A stretch of 64,000 bases of DNA, from positions 1 to 64,000 of the forward strand of contig NZ_JABTYE010000027.1 of the NCBI RefSeq assembly GCF_013314895.1, in the 5' to 3' direction. Origin of the DNA: Cupriavidus gilardii (lineage in GTDB: Bacteria; Pseudomonadota; Gammaproteobacteria; Burkholderiales; Burkholderiaceae). Below the pieces are notes generated by a model, which was not told the DNA's origin, did not search any database, and saw only the letters and a program-made list of their open reading frames with translations. Shown piece by piece: positions 10,010 to 18,615 of this stretch. The position numbers and the translations under genes are program-made. How positions within the stretch are numbered: position 1 is the first letter of the stretch; every line of letters starts with the position of its first letter.

Positions 10010-10336
10010 TTACAGGTTGCCGTCGAGGAAGGCGGTCAGCTGCGACTTGGACAGCGCGCCGACCTTCTGCGCGGCGACCTGGCCATTCTTGAACAGGATC
10101 AGCGTGGGGATGCCGCGGATGCCGAATTTGGCCGGCACCTGCTGGTTCTCGTCGACGTTGATCTTGGCCACTTGCAGCTTGTCGCTGTAGTCCTTGGCGA
10201 CTTCGTCCAGGATCGGCGCGATCATCTTGCAGGGGCCGCACCATTCGGCCCAGAAGTCGAGCAGGACGGGCTTGTCGGACTGGAGGACGTCGGCGTCGAA
10301 GGAGGCGTCGCTCACATACTTGATTTGTTCGCTCAT
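10010..10336 (-). CDS. trxA: thioredoxin
   Basis: A 108-residue thioredoxin with the redox motif WCGPC (Cys33, Cys36) and the cis-proline segment GIRGIPT. It reduces protein disulfides in the cytoplasm and is a general electron donor. The ribonucleotide reductase encoded near 18.6 kb in this window is a possible client. The sequence begins MSEQIKYVSD, as in other betaproteobacterial TrxA proteins. It lies just upstream of rho on the same strand, with about 200 bases between them containing the rho promoter. Confidence 0.97.
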   Translation of the reverse strand: MSEQIKYVSDASFDADVLQSDKPVLLDFWAEWCGPCKMIAPILDEVAKDYSDKLQVAKINVDENQQVPAKFGIRGIPTLILFKNGQVAAQKVGALSKSQLTAFLDGNL

Positions 10337-10753
10337 GGCGGAAAACCTCAGGTTTCGCTCGGGGATTTCAAAAGGCTGGATTATGCCGAACCGCTACATT
10401 ACACGACTTTCTCGCGGCTCGTCGGGGCCGGCCATGCTGCGCCGGGGTTGGCCGCCCGGGTTTGCAATACGGAAGATGGCGGCGGCGGACTCGAATTCAA
10501 CCGTCCCCGCCTTCGCCCGTGCAGCCTGCGAACCGTGCGGTCCCGGCGCCGGCGGCATCGGCCTCGTACCAGGGATGGCGCCATTTTGCCGCGCTCGGCG
10601 CCGCGAGGCCAATGATGCCTTTCAATCGGCGTCAAAGATTTTGTCAATCTCGCATTTTGTTGCATCGGGTTTTCCCGATGCACGCTGGCGACCGCAGTGG
10701 CCGAGCGGTCGCCCGCAGTCGTCCGCGGTTACCGTGCGCCGGCACGTCGCGCG
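10337..10753. other. trxA upstream intergenic region, no gene
   Basis: This gap lies between the divergent trxA and the small unknown gene. It holds a CATAAT -10 candidate for trxA (minus strand, 10380-10385) and a perfect 9-bp hairpin at 10661-10682. The reading frames across it are arginine/proline-rich shadows without conserved character. Confidence 0.5.
10661..10682. repeat. perfect 9-bp inverted repeat
   Basis: TGCATCGGG-TTTT-CCCGATGCA. The stem is perfect and no T-run follows on either strand, so it is not a classic terminator. It could be an RNA hairpin or a protein-binding palindrome. Confidence 0.6.
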
Positions 10754-10772
10754 TAGAATGAACGCGTGCCGG
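10739..10772 (+). promoter_or_regulatory. -10 element inside an 8-bp inverted repeat
   Basis: TAGAAT (10754-10759) lies between the arms CCGGCACG (10739-10746) and CGTGCCGG (10765-10772). This would place the transcript start near 10766, about 50 bases before the ATG of the small unknown gene. The symmetry could mark an operator. Confidence 0.4.
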
Positions 10773-10816
10773 ACAAGTCCCGGCGCAGCCCCTCCCAAAT
10801 CGATCAGGCCACGACC

Positions 10817-11125
10817 ATGACGCCCGAACATGATCCGATGCGCGATCCGACGCGCGATCCCGAGCCCTTGCCCGAGGCCGACACGCAAACGCGCGCCGAT
10901 CCCGCCGGCGCGGAGCACCTTGGCGACGCGCTGGCCCATCTGAGCAGCGCCGTCGACGAGAACAGCATCGCGGTGGGCGCGGCCAAGGGCCTCGTCTACA
11001 GCATCATCGAGACGCTCGGTACGCTGGTCGGCGACCCGGACCTGCCCGAGCATGCGCGCTCCGGCTACGAAGGGCTGCTGGAAACCGCGCGCGAGATCCG
11101 CGCCCGTATTGAAGGCGACCGCTGA
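10817..11125 (+). CDS. small uncharacterised protein
   Basis: A 102-residue acidic protein that I do not recognise. The N-terminal third is low-complexity, rich in D, P, E and R (repeats of DPxRDP). The C-terminal two thirds (about 35-102) look like a folded amphipathic helical domain containing the segments SAVDENSIAVGAAKG and GYEGLLETAREIRARI. There is no signal peptide or membrane segment. An in-frame GTG at 10766 would add 17 residues, but it falls at the predicted transcript start, so the ATG is preferred. It lies 180 bases before addB on the same strand. Confidence 0.6.
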   Translation: MTPEHDPMRDPTRDPEPLPEADTQTRADPAGAEHLGDALAHLSSAVDENSIAVGAAKGLVYSIIETLGTLVGDPDLPEHARSGYEGLLETAREIRARIEGDR

Positions 11126-11305
11126 AGGCCACCGCTGAAGGCGATCGCTCCATCCAAAGTCCGGCTGCGCTCGCCCGACGCCGGCACATGAACGCGCGGC
11201 GCCGATGCACCGCGCCTCTCGCATGGCTCGCACCGGGCGCTTTTCCATGTCCGTACGAATTCCGTCTCCTCCGCCAGCCTCGCCCCTGCCATTCAGTCCC
11301 GCTCC

Positions 11306-14300
11306 ATGACGACGCTGCGTTTTCGACCCGGCCGCGACTTTCTTGATCATGCCGCGGCCGCGGCCTGGTATTTCCTCGACCGCTGCGAGCAGCACGGCCA
11401 CAGCGCGTCTGCCGCCCATCTGGTGGTGCCGACCGCGGCACAGATCCCGGGCGTGCGCCAGGCGCTGGATCGCGCCGCGCGCGCGTCCGGTGCGCCGCGC
11501 CTGCTGCCGCGCATCCTGACACTCGGCCATTGGCTGCTCGATTTCCCGCCGGCGATGCTGCATGGCGACAAGGTACGCAGCCACGCCGCGCGGCTGCTCG
11601 CGGTGCAGCAGGCGATCCGCGGCCAGGACTGGCTGCGGCGGGCGTTCGGCGCGCAGACCGAACCGGCGGCCTGGGGGCTGGCGCAGACCGTGCTGACCGT
11701 TTGCGACGAGCTGTCGGCGCGATGGCTCGAGGATGCCGCCATCCGCGACGACGACGCGGTGCTGGCCGACGACCGCGCCAGCCTGCTGCAGGAAGCGCTG
11801 CAGCGCACCTATGCGCATCTGTCCGAACGATTCCTCGGCGAGGAGGCGCGCATCGTGTTGGCGTTCTGGCAGGCGCTGTCCGGGCCCGACGATCCGCTGC
11901 CGGCGCGGCGACGTGCGCTGCAGGCGCTGGCCCAGCAGCTGACCGGGCCGGTGGTGTGGCTGGGTCCGACCCCGCCGACGCCGATCGAGGCCGCCTTCCT
12001 GCGCGCCGCCGCGGAGATGGTGCCGGTGCTGGAGATCGGCTACGACTGGAGCGGCGAGGCGGCCGCGGGCGAGGCCGAGCACGACGGAGCCGATGAAGAG
12101 GGCCGCGCCGCCGGCCGAGCGGCGAGCGGTCTTGACCCGGATGGTGCCGACCACCCGGATGGCGAACATGGCAGCTGGTATCGCACCTTGCTGACGCTCT
12201 GGCCCGAATGCCGTCTGCCTGCCGCTACGACCGCGGTGCCGTCGCTGATGGCGCCGCGGCTGCCCGCCGACCGCCCGCGCGTGCGGCTGATCGGCAGCGC
12301 GCGCTTCGAGGACGAGGCCGCCGCCGCGGCGGACCAGCTGGTGCGCTGGCTCAACGAGGGCCGCAAGCAACTGGCGCTGGTCGCGCATGATCGCGTGGTG
12401 GCGCGCCGCGCGCGCGCGTTGCTGGCGCGCGCCGGTGCGCCGGTGCGCGACGAGACCGGCTGGAAGCTGTCGACCACGCGGGCCGCGGCCGCGCTGATGC
12501 GCTGGTTCGATCTGGTGGTCGGCGACGGCGATACGGCGGCGCTGCTCGATCTGCTCAAGAGCCCGTTCTGCCTGCCTCGGCTGGCGCAGCGGGGCGCCGC
12601 GATCGCGCTGCTCGAGCGCCAGGTGCGCCGCCACGGCATCACGGGCGGATGGCGCCGGCTGCAGCAGCGCTTCCCGGCGACGCTGCAGACCGAGTGGGCC
12701 GCCGATAACGGCCCGCACGACGACGAGGAAGCGGCGGCGTTGGCCGCAGCCCAGGCCGCCACTGCCGCGCTGCTGCGCCAGCTCGCCGGCGAGGCGCAGG
12801 CCTGGCCGCGCGGCAACGATGCGCGCCCGGTCGGTTTCTGGCTGCAGCGCCTGCAGGCCACGCTCGACGCGCTCGACATGCGCTCCGCGCTCACCGCGGA
12901 CGATGCCGGCGCGCAACTGCTCGACGCGCTGGCGCGGCTCGACGAGCTGCCCGACGACGAGGCCGGCGCCACCGCCACGCTGACGCTGGCCGAATTCCGC
13001 GCGATGCTGGCCGCGCTGCTCGAAGCGGTGGCCTACAAGGAGCCGAGCGAGCCGTCCGCCGCGCGCATCACGATCCTGCCGCTGAATGGCGCGCGCATGC
13101 GCCGCTTCGACGGCGTGGTGATCGTCGGCTGCGACGACGCGCAGTTGCCGTCCACCGCCGCCGAACTGATGTTCTTCTCCAATCAGATGCGGCGCGAGCT
13201 CGGCCTCGAGGATCGCGAGGCCCGCTTCGCGCAACAGGCGCGCGATCTGGCCGAGGTGTTGCTGTACAACGACGACGTGGTGATGACCTGGCAGCGTTTC
13301 GGCGGCCGCGGCGAGCCGAAGCATGTGTCGGGCTGGCTGGAGCGGCTGGCGGTGCATTGCGAAGCGGCCGGCGCGCCGATCGGCGCGAGCGTTGCGCCCG
13401 CGTTGTACGAGGCCAGCGCAGAAGTGGGCGGCATGCCGGCGCCCAGCGCGCCGGAACTGGCGCCGGCGCGCTGGACCGCGCAGTCGTACAACATGCTGCG
13501 CCGCTGCCCCTACCAGTTCTTCGCCGGCCGCATGCTGGGCCTGGCGGGACTGGAAGCGGTCAGCGACGACCTCGAGAAGCGCGATATCGGCGAGTTGCTG
13601 CACCAGATCCTGCTGCGCTATCACCGCGACGTGCAGGCGCAGGACGTGCGCGACGATGCGGCGCGCATCGCGCATCTGCAGGCGGTCTCGCGCGAAGTCT
13701 TCGACGGCGTGATGGCAGAGGACGGCAATGCGATCGGTTACTACCGCCGCTGGCTCGCGGTGCTGCCCTCGTACGTCGCCTGGCAGGCCGCGCGCGAGCG
13801 CGAAGGCTGGTACTGGCACGCCGGCGAGCTCGATGCCGGCGCCGATCTGCCGATGCGCGACGGTCAGCCGATTCGCCTGCATGGCCGCATCGACCGGCTC
13901 GACCGTCATCGCGACGGCCGCCATGCCGTGCTCGACTACAAGACGCAAAGCGCGGCGCGGCTCAAGCGCAAGGCGCGCGATGCGCAGGAGGATTGCCAGT
14001 TGCCGTTCTACGGCCTGTTGCGTGCCGACGCGCGCGCGGGCAGCTGGATTGCGCTCGAGGACGGCCGCAACGAGCCGCGCAGTGCATCGCCGGCCAGCCG
14101 CCGCGAGGTCTCGCTGCCGGACTTCGACGAGGCGGTGGCGTGGCTGCACGAACAGCTGACGCACGACGCGCTGCGGCTGCGCGAAGGCGCGCCGCTGCCG
14201 GCCTTCGGCGATGCCGCGGCCTGCACCTGGTGCAATGCGCGCGGCTTGTGCCGCAAGGGGTATTGGCAATCGACCGCGCTGCCCCACTCGGTGGCCGCGG

Positions 14301-14467
14301 CGCCCAAATACACGCATGAGCGCGCGTCAACGCCGCCATCGGAATCACCAGAAGATCGCGCGATGAGAGAGCAGCCGGACGAGCAAGCGAACGAACTAGC
14401 GGACGAGCAAGCGAACGAGCAAGCGAACGATCAAACCGACGACAGGACAGGAGGACCGCTGGCATGA
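11306..14467 (+). CDS. addB: AddB-type subunit of the recombination helicase-nuclease
   Basis: A 1053-residue protein of the AddB/RexB-like family, partner of the AddA protein encoded immediately downstream. Together they resect double-strand breaks and load RecA. The N-terminal two thirds resembles an inactivated superfamily 1 helicase, and I see no Walker A motif. A helicase-like segment DGVVIVGCDDAQLPS is at about 600. The C-terminal PD-(D/E)XK nuclease has HGRIDRLD and VLDYKTQ (about 860-880). Cysteines at CPYQF and CTWCNARGLCRK are arranged for an iron-sulfur staple. The last 40 residues are a hydrophilic tail of repeated DEQANE-like units. The stop overlaps the addA start (ATGA), implying coupling. 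Confidence 0.85.
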   Translation: MTTLRFRPGRDFLDHAAAAAWYFLDRCEQHGHSASAAHLVVPTAAQIPGVRQALDRAARASGAPRLLPRILTLGHWLLDFPPAMLHGDKVRSHAARLLAVQQAIRGQDWLRRAFGAQTEPAAWGLAQTVLTVCDELSARWLEDAAIRDDDAVLADDRASLLQEALQRTYAHLSERFLGEEARIVLAFWQALSGPDDPLPARRRALQALAQQLTGPVVWLGPTPPTPIEAAFLRAAAEMVPVLEIGYDWSGEAAAGEAEHDGADEEGRAAGRAASGLDPDGADHPDGEHGSWYRTLLTLWPECRLPAATTAVPSLMAPRLPADRPRVRLIGSARFEDEAAAAADQLVRWLNEGRKQLALVAHDRVVARRARALLARAGAPVRDETGWKLSTTRAAAALMRWFDLVVGDGDTAALLDLLKSPFCLPRLAQRGAAIALLERQVRRHGITGGWRRLQQRFPATLQTEWAADNGPHDDEEAAALAAAQAATAALLRQLAGEAQAWPRGNDARPVGFWLQRLQATLDALDMRSALTADDAGAQLLDALARLDELPDDEAGATATLTLAEFRAMLAALLEAVAYKEPSEPSAARITILPLNGARMRRFDGVVIVGCDDAQLPSTAAELMFFSNQMRRELGLEDREARFAQQARDLAEVLLYNDDVVMTWQRFGGRGEPKHVSGWLERLAVHCEAAGAPIGASVAPALYEASAEVGGMPAPSAPELAPARWTAQSYNMLRRCPYQFFAGRMLGLAGLEAVSDDLEKRDIGELLHQILLRYHRDVQAQDVRDDAARIAHLQAVSREVFDGVMAEDGNAIGYYRRWLAVLPSYVAWQAAREREGWYWHAGELDAGADLPMRDGQPIRLHGRIDRLDRHRDGRHAVLDYKTQSAARLKRKARDAQEDCQLPFYGLLRADARAGSWIALEDGRNEPRSASPASRREVSLPDFDEAVAWLHEQLTHDALRLREGAPLPAFGDAAACTWCNARGLCRKGYWQSTALPHSVAAAPKYTHERASTPPSESPEDRAMREQPDEQANELADEQANEQANDQTDDRTGGPLA

Positions 14468-17400
14468 CCGTGCACGCCTATCTGCGCGACGGCCAGGACG
14501 TCAGCGAAGCCGAATTCACGCGCGCCGCGTGCGACCCCGCGCGCTCGGTCGTGGTCGAGGCCTGCGCCGGCAGCGGCAAGACCTGGCTGCTGGTGGCGCG
14601 GCTGCTGCGCCTGCTGCTGGCCGGCGCGGAGCCGAGCCAGATTCTTGCCATCACCTTCACCCGCAAGGCCGCCGAGGAAATGCGCGAGCGCCTGCTCGAC
14701 GTGCTGGCGCAATTGGCCAGCGGCACCGAGGCGCAGGTGCTCGCCGCGCTGGAACAGCGTGGACTGTCGCCCGACGCTGCGCGCGCCGCGCTGCCGCGCG
14801 CCCGCACGCTGCATGCGCGCGTGCTGGCGAGCCCCGGCCGCATCGCCATCGACACCTTCCACGGCTGGTTCGGCACCTTGCTGCGCGGCGCGCCGCTGGC
14901 GTCGGGGATCGTGCCGGGCGCGGCGCTGCGCGAGGATGCGCTGCGCATGAAGCGCGAGGCATGGGCGCCGTTCTGGCGCGGCCTGTCGGCGCCCGAAGCG
15001 GCGCCGTACCGCGAAGCCTACGAGCGACTGGTCGATGCGATCGGCGAGTTCTCGGCGCGCGCGCTGCTCGACGCGATGTTCCATGCGCGCAGCGAATGGT
15101 GGGCGATGCGCGAGGACGCGCCCGACGACGATCCCGCCGAGCGGCTCGCGGCCGATCTGGGCGAGGACGCCCGCATCGACGTGCTGGCGCAGGCCATGGG
15201 CGACACGGCACTGCGCGCCGAATGCGAGGCGCTGGCGGCGAGCCTGTCGCAGGGCGGCAAGACCGAGCAGGGCCATGCCGACCGCATCGGCGCGGCGCTG
15301 GCGGCGATGCGGGCCTGGACCGAGGCCGGCGCACACACCGGACAGCCGGCGCAGGACGCGTTCGGCTGCTGCTGGGAGGCCTTCTTCACCGGCAAGGGCG
15401 AGCCTCGCGCGCTGCGGCGTACCGCGGCGCTGGTCAAGGCTGCGGGCGGCGAGGCAGAAGCCGACGCGCTGCTGGCCCGGCACGCGAGCCTGTGCGACAC
15501 CTTGCGACGGGTGGCCGCGCGCCGCTGCGAGGCCGCGGTGCACGCGCTCAATCGCGATCTCTATCTGCTGGGCGACGCACTGCTGTCGCGCTATCAGGAG
15601 CACAAGGGCCAGCAGCGGGCGATGGACTTCGCCGATCTCGAATGGCTGGCCGCGCGGCTGATGCGCGACGAGCAGACCGCGACTTATCTGCAGGTCCGGC
15701 TGGACGCGCGCTATCGCCATTTGCTGCTCGACGAATTCCAGGACACCAACCCGCTGCAATGGCGCATCCTGCAGGGCTGGCTCGCCGGCTATCAGGATCT
15801 CGCGGAGCGGCCGACGGTCTTCCTGGTCGGCGATCCCAAGCAGTCGATCTATCGCTTCCGCCGTGCCGACGCGCGGCTGTTCGACGTGGCGCGGCAGATG
15901 CTGCAGCAGGAGTTCGGCGCCACGGTGCTGCGCACCAACCGTACCCGCCGCAACAGCGGCAGCGTGCTGCGCTGGGTCAACGCGGTGTTCGACCAGGCGC
16001 GGGCGGAAGGGCGCTATCCGCTGTACGAAACGCAGACCACCGCGCTGGCGCAGCAGGGTGGGCCGGTATGGCTGCTGCCGCTGGTGCCGGCAAATGGCAA
16101 TGGCGACAGCGACAGCAACGGCGACAGCAACGGCGGCAACGGCGGCAATGGCGGCGATGGCGGCAATCGCGAGGAGGGCAACGGCAATGGCAATCACGCC
16201 AATGGCGAATCCAGCATCGCCCCCGAATCCCGCGACACGCTGACCCAGCCGCGCACGGCCCTGGGCGATTCGCCGCGCTTCGAGGAAGGCCGCCGCGTCG
16301 CCGCCTGGCTGCGCCATCTGCGCGCCACCGTGGCGGTCGACGAGGGCGATGGCCAGCGCCCGGCCTGCTGGCGCGACATCACGCTGCTGGTTCGGCGCAA
16401 GACCTATCTGGCCGACTACGAACGCGCGTTCCGCGAGGCCGGCATTCCGTGCCTGAGCCCGCGCCGCGGCGGTCTGCTGGCCACGCTGGAGGCGCTGGAC
16501 CTGTCGGCGCTGCTGGCGTTCCTGATGACGCCCGAGTCGGACCTGGACCTGGCGCACGTGCTCAAGAGCCCGCTGGTCGGCGCATGCGACGACGATCTGA
16601 TCGCCATCGCGCAGCTGGCAGGCAGCCGTCGCTGGTGGCCGACGCTGTCGGCTGGCGAGTGCCCGGAGCACGCTTCGCCCGCCTTGCGCGAAGGACTGGC
16701 GCGGCTGCGTGGCTGGCTCGAGATCGCGCCGCATCGGCCGGTGCACGACCTGATCGACCACATCTATCACACCGGCGAGGTGCGCCGCCGCTATGCGCAG
16801 GCCGCGCCCGCGGAAATTCGCGAGCAGGTGCTGGCCAATCTCGACGCGTTCCTGAAGCTGTCGCTGGATCTCGATGGCGGGCGCTATCCCAGCCTGCCGA
16901 AGTTCATCGACGAGCTCCAGGCGATCCGTCGCGGCGATGAGGACGAGAGCCCCGACGAAGGGGGCATGGGCGACCCGTCCGAAGCCGAGGCCGACGAGCC
17001 CGAGGGCGCGGAGGACAGCAATGGGACGCTGGACGCGGTGCGCATCCTGACCGTGCACGCGGCCAAGGGGCTGGAGGCGCCGTTCGTGGTGCTGCTTGAC
17101 GCCAATCACAGCGAGCCGGCCGCCGATCGCGCCGGCATCCTGATCGACTGGCCGCCGTCGGCCCCGGCACCGGTGCATTTCTCCGCGTACGGCAAGCGGT
17201 CGGAGCGCGGGCTGGCGCGCGCGGCGCGCTTTGACGAGCAGGCCGCGCTGGCCGAACGCGAGAACTGGAACCTGCTCTATGTCGCGATGACGCGCGCACG
17301 GCAGGGCCTGATCGTCAGCGGCATCCAGCGCAACGGCAAGGGCGGCAGTGACGGCGGCAAGGAGGCGGGCAGCGAGATCGCCGGCAGCTGGTATGTGCGA

Positions 17401-18156
17401 TTGCAGGCGGCGAATGTCGGCGAGCCGGTGCCGGCGTTGCCGGCCGGTGACGTCGGCGTGCGTGGTGTTGCGTCCGGCGGCGTGGAAGGGACGATCCGTT
17501 TTACCGACTTCCGCGTGCGTTATCGCGATGCGCTATCCGTCGAGCCGGTCGATTCCCCGCGCGTGGAGGACATGGATGGCGAACAGGATGGCGAGCACGA
17601 CGGCGGACACGACGAGATCGTCTTCGATGCCGCCGCCGCCCGTCATGGCGAACTGGTGCATGCGCTGCTGGAGCGGATCACGCGCTATCCCGGTGCCTAC
17701 GACGGCGTGCCGGATGCCGATGCCGTGATGCGATGGTTTCCGCTGGCCGGCGCGGGCAGCCCGCAGGCGCGCACCGAATGGCGCGCGCAGGCCGAGGCCG
17801 CCGTGCAGGCGGTCCGCACGATGCTGAACGCGCCGGCGCTGCGGCCGCTGCTGCTGGCCGAGGGCGCGCACAGCGCCCGCAACGAGGTCGAGCTGTACGA
17901 CGCGCAGGGGCGCCTGCTGCGGATCGACCGGCTGGTCGAATATGCCGATCGTGTGGTGGTGGTCGATTACAAGCTGCGCCTGCTGCCGCAGGAACACGCC
18001 GCCTACGCGGCCCAGCTGCGGCGCTACGAGGCCGCGCTGCGGCCGATGTTCCCGGGCCGGCGCATCGAGTCGGGCATCGCGACGGCCGACGGCGAATGGA
18101 TCGCGCTGGCGCAACTGTCGGCGCCCGCGCAGCCGCGCCAGGCGTCGCTGTTCTGA
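14464..18156 (+). CDS. addA: AddA-type UvrD-family helicase-nuclease subunit
   Basis: A 1230-residue superfamily 1A helicase fused to a C-terminal nuclease. Motif I ACAGSGKT is at 33-40, motif Ia ITFTRKAAEEM follows, and motif II is LLLDEFQDTN (about 420). Motif III is VGDPKQSIYRFR, and late motifs include VHAAKGLEAPFV and VAMTRARQGL. The C-terminal nuclease has VDYKLR. A glycine/asparagine/serine-rich insert at about residues 543-583 (16091-16210) separates the helicase blocks and is probably a flexible linker. With AddB it forms the RecBCD-equivalent enzyme. The ATGA overlap with addB supports a complex made from one mRNA. Confidence 0.9.
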   Translation: MTVHAYLRDGQDVSEAEFTRAACDPARSVVVEACAGSGKTWLLVARLLRLLLAGAEPSQILAITFTRKAAEEMRERLLDVLAQLASGTEAQVLAALEQRGLSPDAARAALPRARTLHARVLASPGRIAIDTFHGWFGTLLRGAPLASGIVPGAALREDALRMKREAWAPFWRGLSAPEAAPYREAYERLVDAIGEFSARALLDAMFHARSEWWAMREDAPDDDPAERLAADLGEDARIDVLAQAMGDTALRAECEALAASLSQGGKTEQGHADRIGAALAAMRAWTEAGAHTGQPAQDAFGCCWEAFFTGKGEPRALRRTAALVKAAGGEAEADALLARHASLCDTLRRVAARRCEAAVHALNRDLYLLGDALLSRYQEHKGQQRAMDFADLEWLAARLMRDEQTATYLQVRLDARYRHLLLDEFQDTNPLQWRILQGWLAGYQDLAERPTVFLVGDPKQSIYRFRRADARLFDVARQMLQQEFGATVLRTNRTRRNSGSVLRWVNAVFDQARAEGRYPLYETQTTALAQQGGPVWLLPLVPANGNGDSDSNGDSNGGNGGNGGDGGNREEGNGNGNHANGESSIAPESRDTLTQPRTALGDSPRFEEGRRVAAWLRHLRATVAVDEGDGQRPACWRDITLLVRRKTYLADYERAFREAGIPCLSPRRGGLLATLEALDLSALLAFLMTPESDLDLAHVLKSPLVGACDDDLIAIAQLAGSRRWWPTLSAGECPEHASPALREGLARLRGWLEIAPHRPVHDLIDHIYHTGEVRRRYAQAAPAEIREQVLANLDAFLKLSLDLDGGRYPSLPKFIDELQAIRRGDEDESPDEGGMGDPSEAEADEPEGAEDSNGTLDAVRILTVHAAKGLEAPFVVLLDANHSEPAADRAGILIDWPPSAPAPVHFSAYGKRSERGLARAARFDEQAALAERENWNLLYVAMTRARQGLIVSGIQRNGKGGSDGGKEAGSEIAGSWYVRLQAANVGEPVPALPAGDVGVRGVASGGVEGTIRFTDFRVRYRDALSVEPVDSPRVEDMDGEQDGEHDGGHDEIVFDAAAARHGELVHALLERITRYPGAYDGVPDADAVMRWFPLAGAGSPQARTEWRAQAEAAVQAVRTMLNAPALRPLLLAEGAHSARNEVELYDAQGRLLRIDRLVEYADRVVVVDYKLRLLPQEHAAYAAQLRRYEAALRPMFPGRRIESGIATADGEWIALAQLSAPAQPRQASLF

Positions 18157-18234
18157 GGGCTCGGCGCCGGGCGGCGAACGGGAATAAGATGCGAACGGTG
18201 CGGGTTTGTCGAGCGCCGTCGCCGTCTGCCCGGA

Positions 18235-18260
18235 CCCCTCTTCCGCAAGCGGGAGAGGGG
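18235..18260. repeat. GAGAGGG-type palindromic repeat, copy 1
   Basis: The arms CCCCTCTTCCGC and GCGGGAGAGGGG flank AA, forming a 12-bp stem with one wobble. It lies between the convergent addA and SRP RNA genes. The surrounding gap (18157-18465) has no reading frame of note and ends in a purine-rich stretch. Read on the minus strand, that stretch supplies the pyrimidine tail behind the SRP RNA. Confidence 0.7.
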
Positions 18261-18465
18261 AGCCGGTATCCAGCACCGTCGGCGCTATCCATGCCGATGT
18301 CGCGCGGGGGGCTGGGGAGAGGACAAGGGCGCTGACCAGGCCGCCAACGCAGGCCGGCCGGAACGAAGGCGAACAGGATCCTTCGGCCGATGCGGCACGC
18401 CGGAAGCGAACAGCAAGCAGGGGAAAAAGCGGGGGGGAAAGCAGGGGGAGAAAAGGAAGGGGGAC

Positions 18466-18555
18466 GAGCCTGACCCTCGGCACTGGCGGAAAACGGCTGT
18501 GGCTGCTTCGTTCCCGACCTGACCAGGTTGACCGCGCCGCCATGCGAGGAGGCCC
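18466..18555 (-). ncRNA. ffs: 4.5S signal recognition particle RNA (small bacterial type)
   Basis: On the minus strand the conserved apical domain is present: GGTCAGGTCGGGAACGAAGC with a GGAA tetraloop, followed by AGCCACAG. The ends pair as a long rod: GGGCCT (18555-18550) with AGGCTC (18471-18466), then CCTCG/CGAGG and CATGGCGG/CCGCCAGTG. The length of about 90 bases fits the small bacterial SRP RNA that binds Ffh and directs membrane proteins to FtsY and SecYEG. A pyrimidine/T-rich tail follows. It is divergent from nrdJ. Confidence 0.93.
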
Positions 18556-18566
18556 GTCCGACCGGC

Positions 18567-18597
18567 ATTGTAACCCAGAGCGCGAGTCCCGCGCCAA
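18567..18597 (-). promoter_or_regulatory. probable ffs promoter
   Basis: On the minus strand TTGGCG (18597-18592) and TACAAT (18572-18567) are 19 bases apart. This places the start near the G that opens the SRP RNA stem. Confidence 0.5.
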
Positions 18598-18615
18598 AAC
18601 CTGATGATCTGACCG

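Noticed and set aside
10622..14317. 1231-codon minus-strand frame
   Set aside because: It is the shadow of addB. The composition is that of reverse-complement GC-rich coding DNA.
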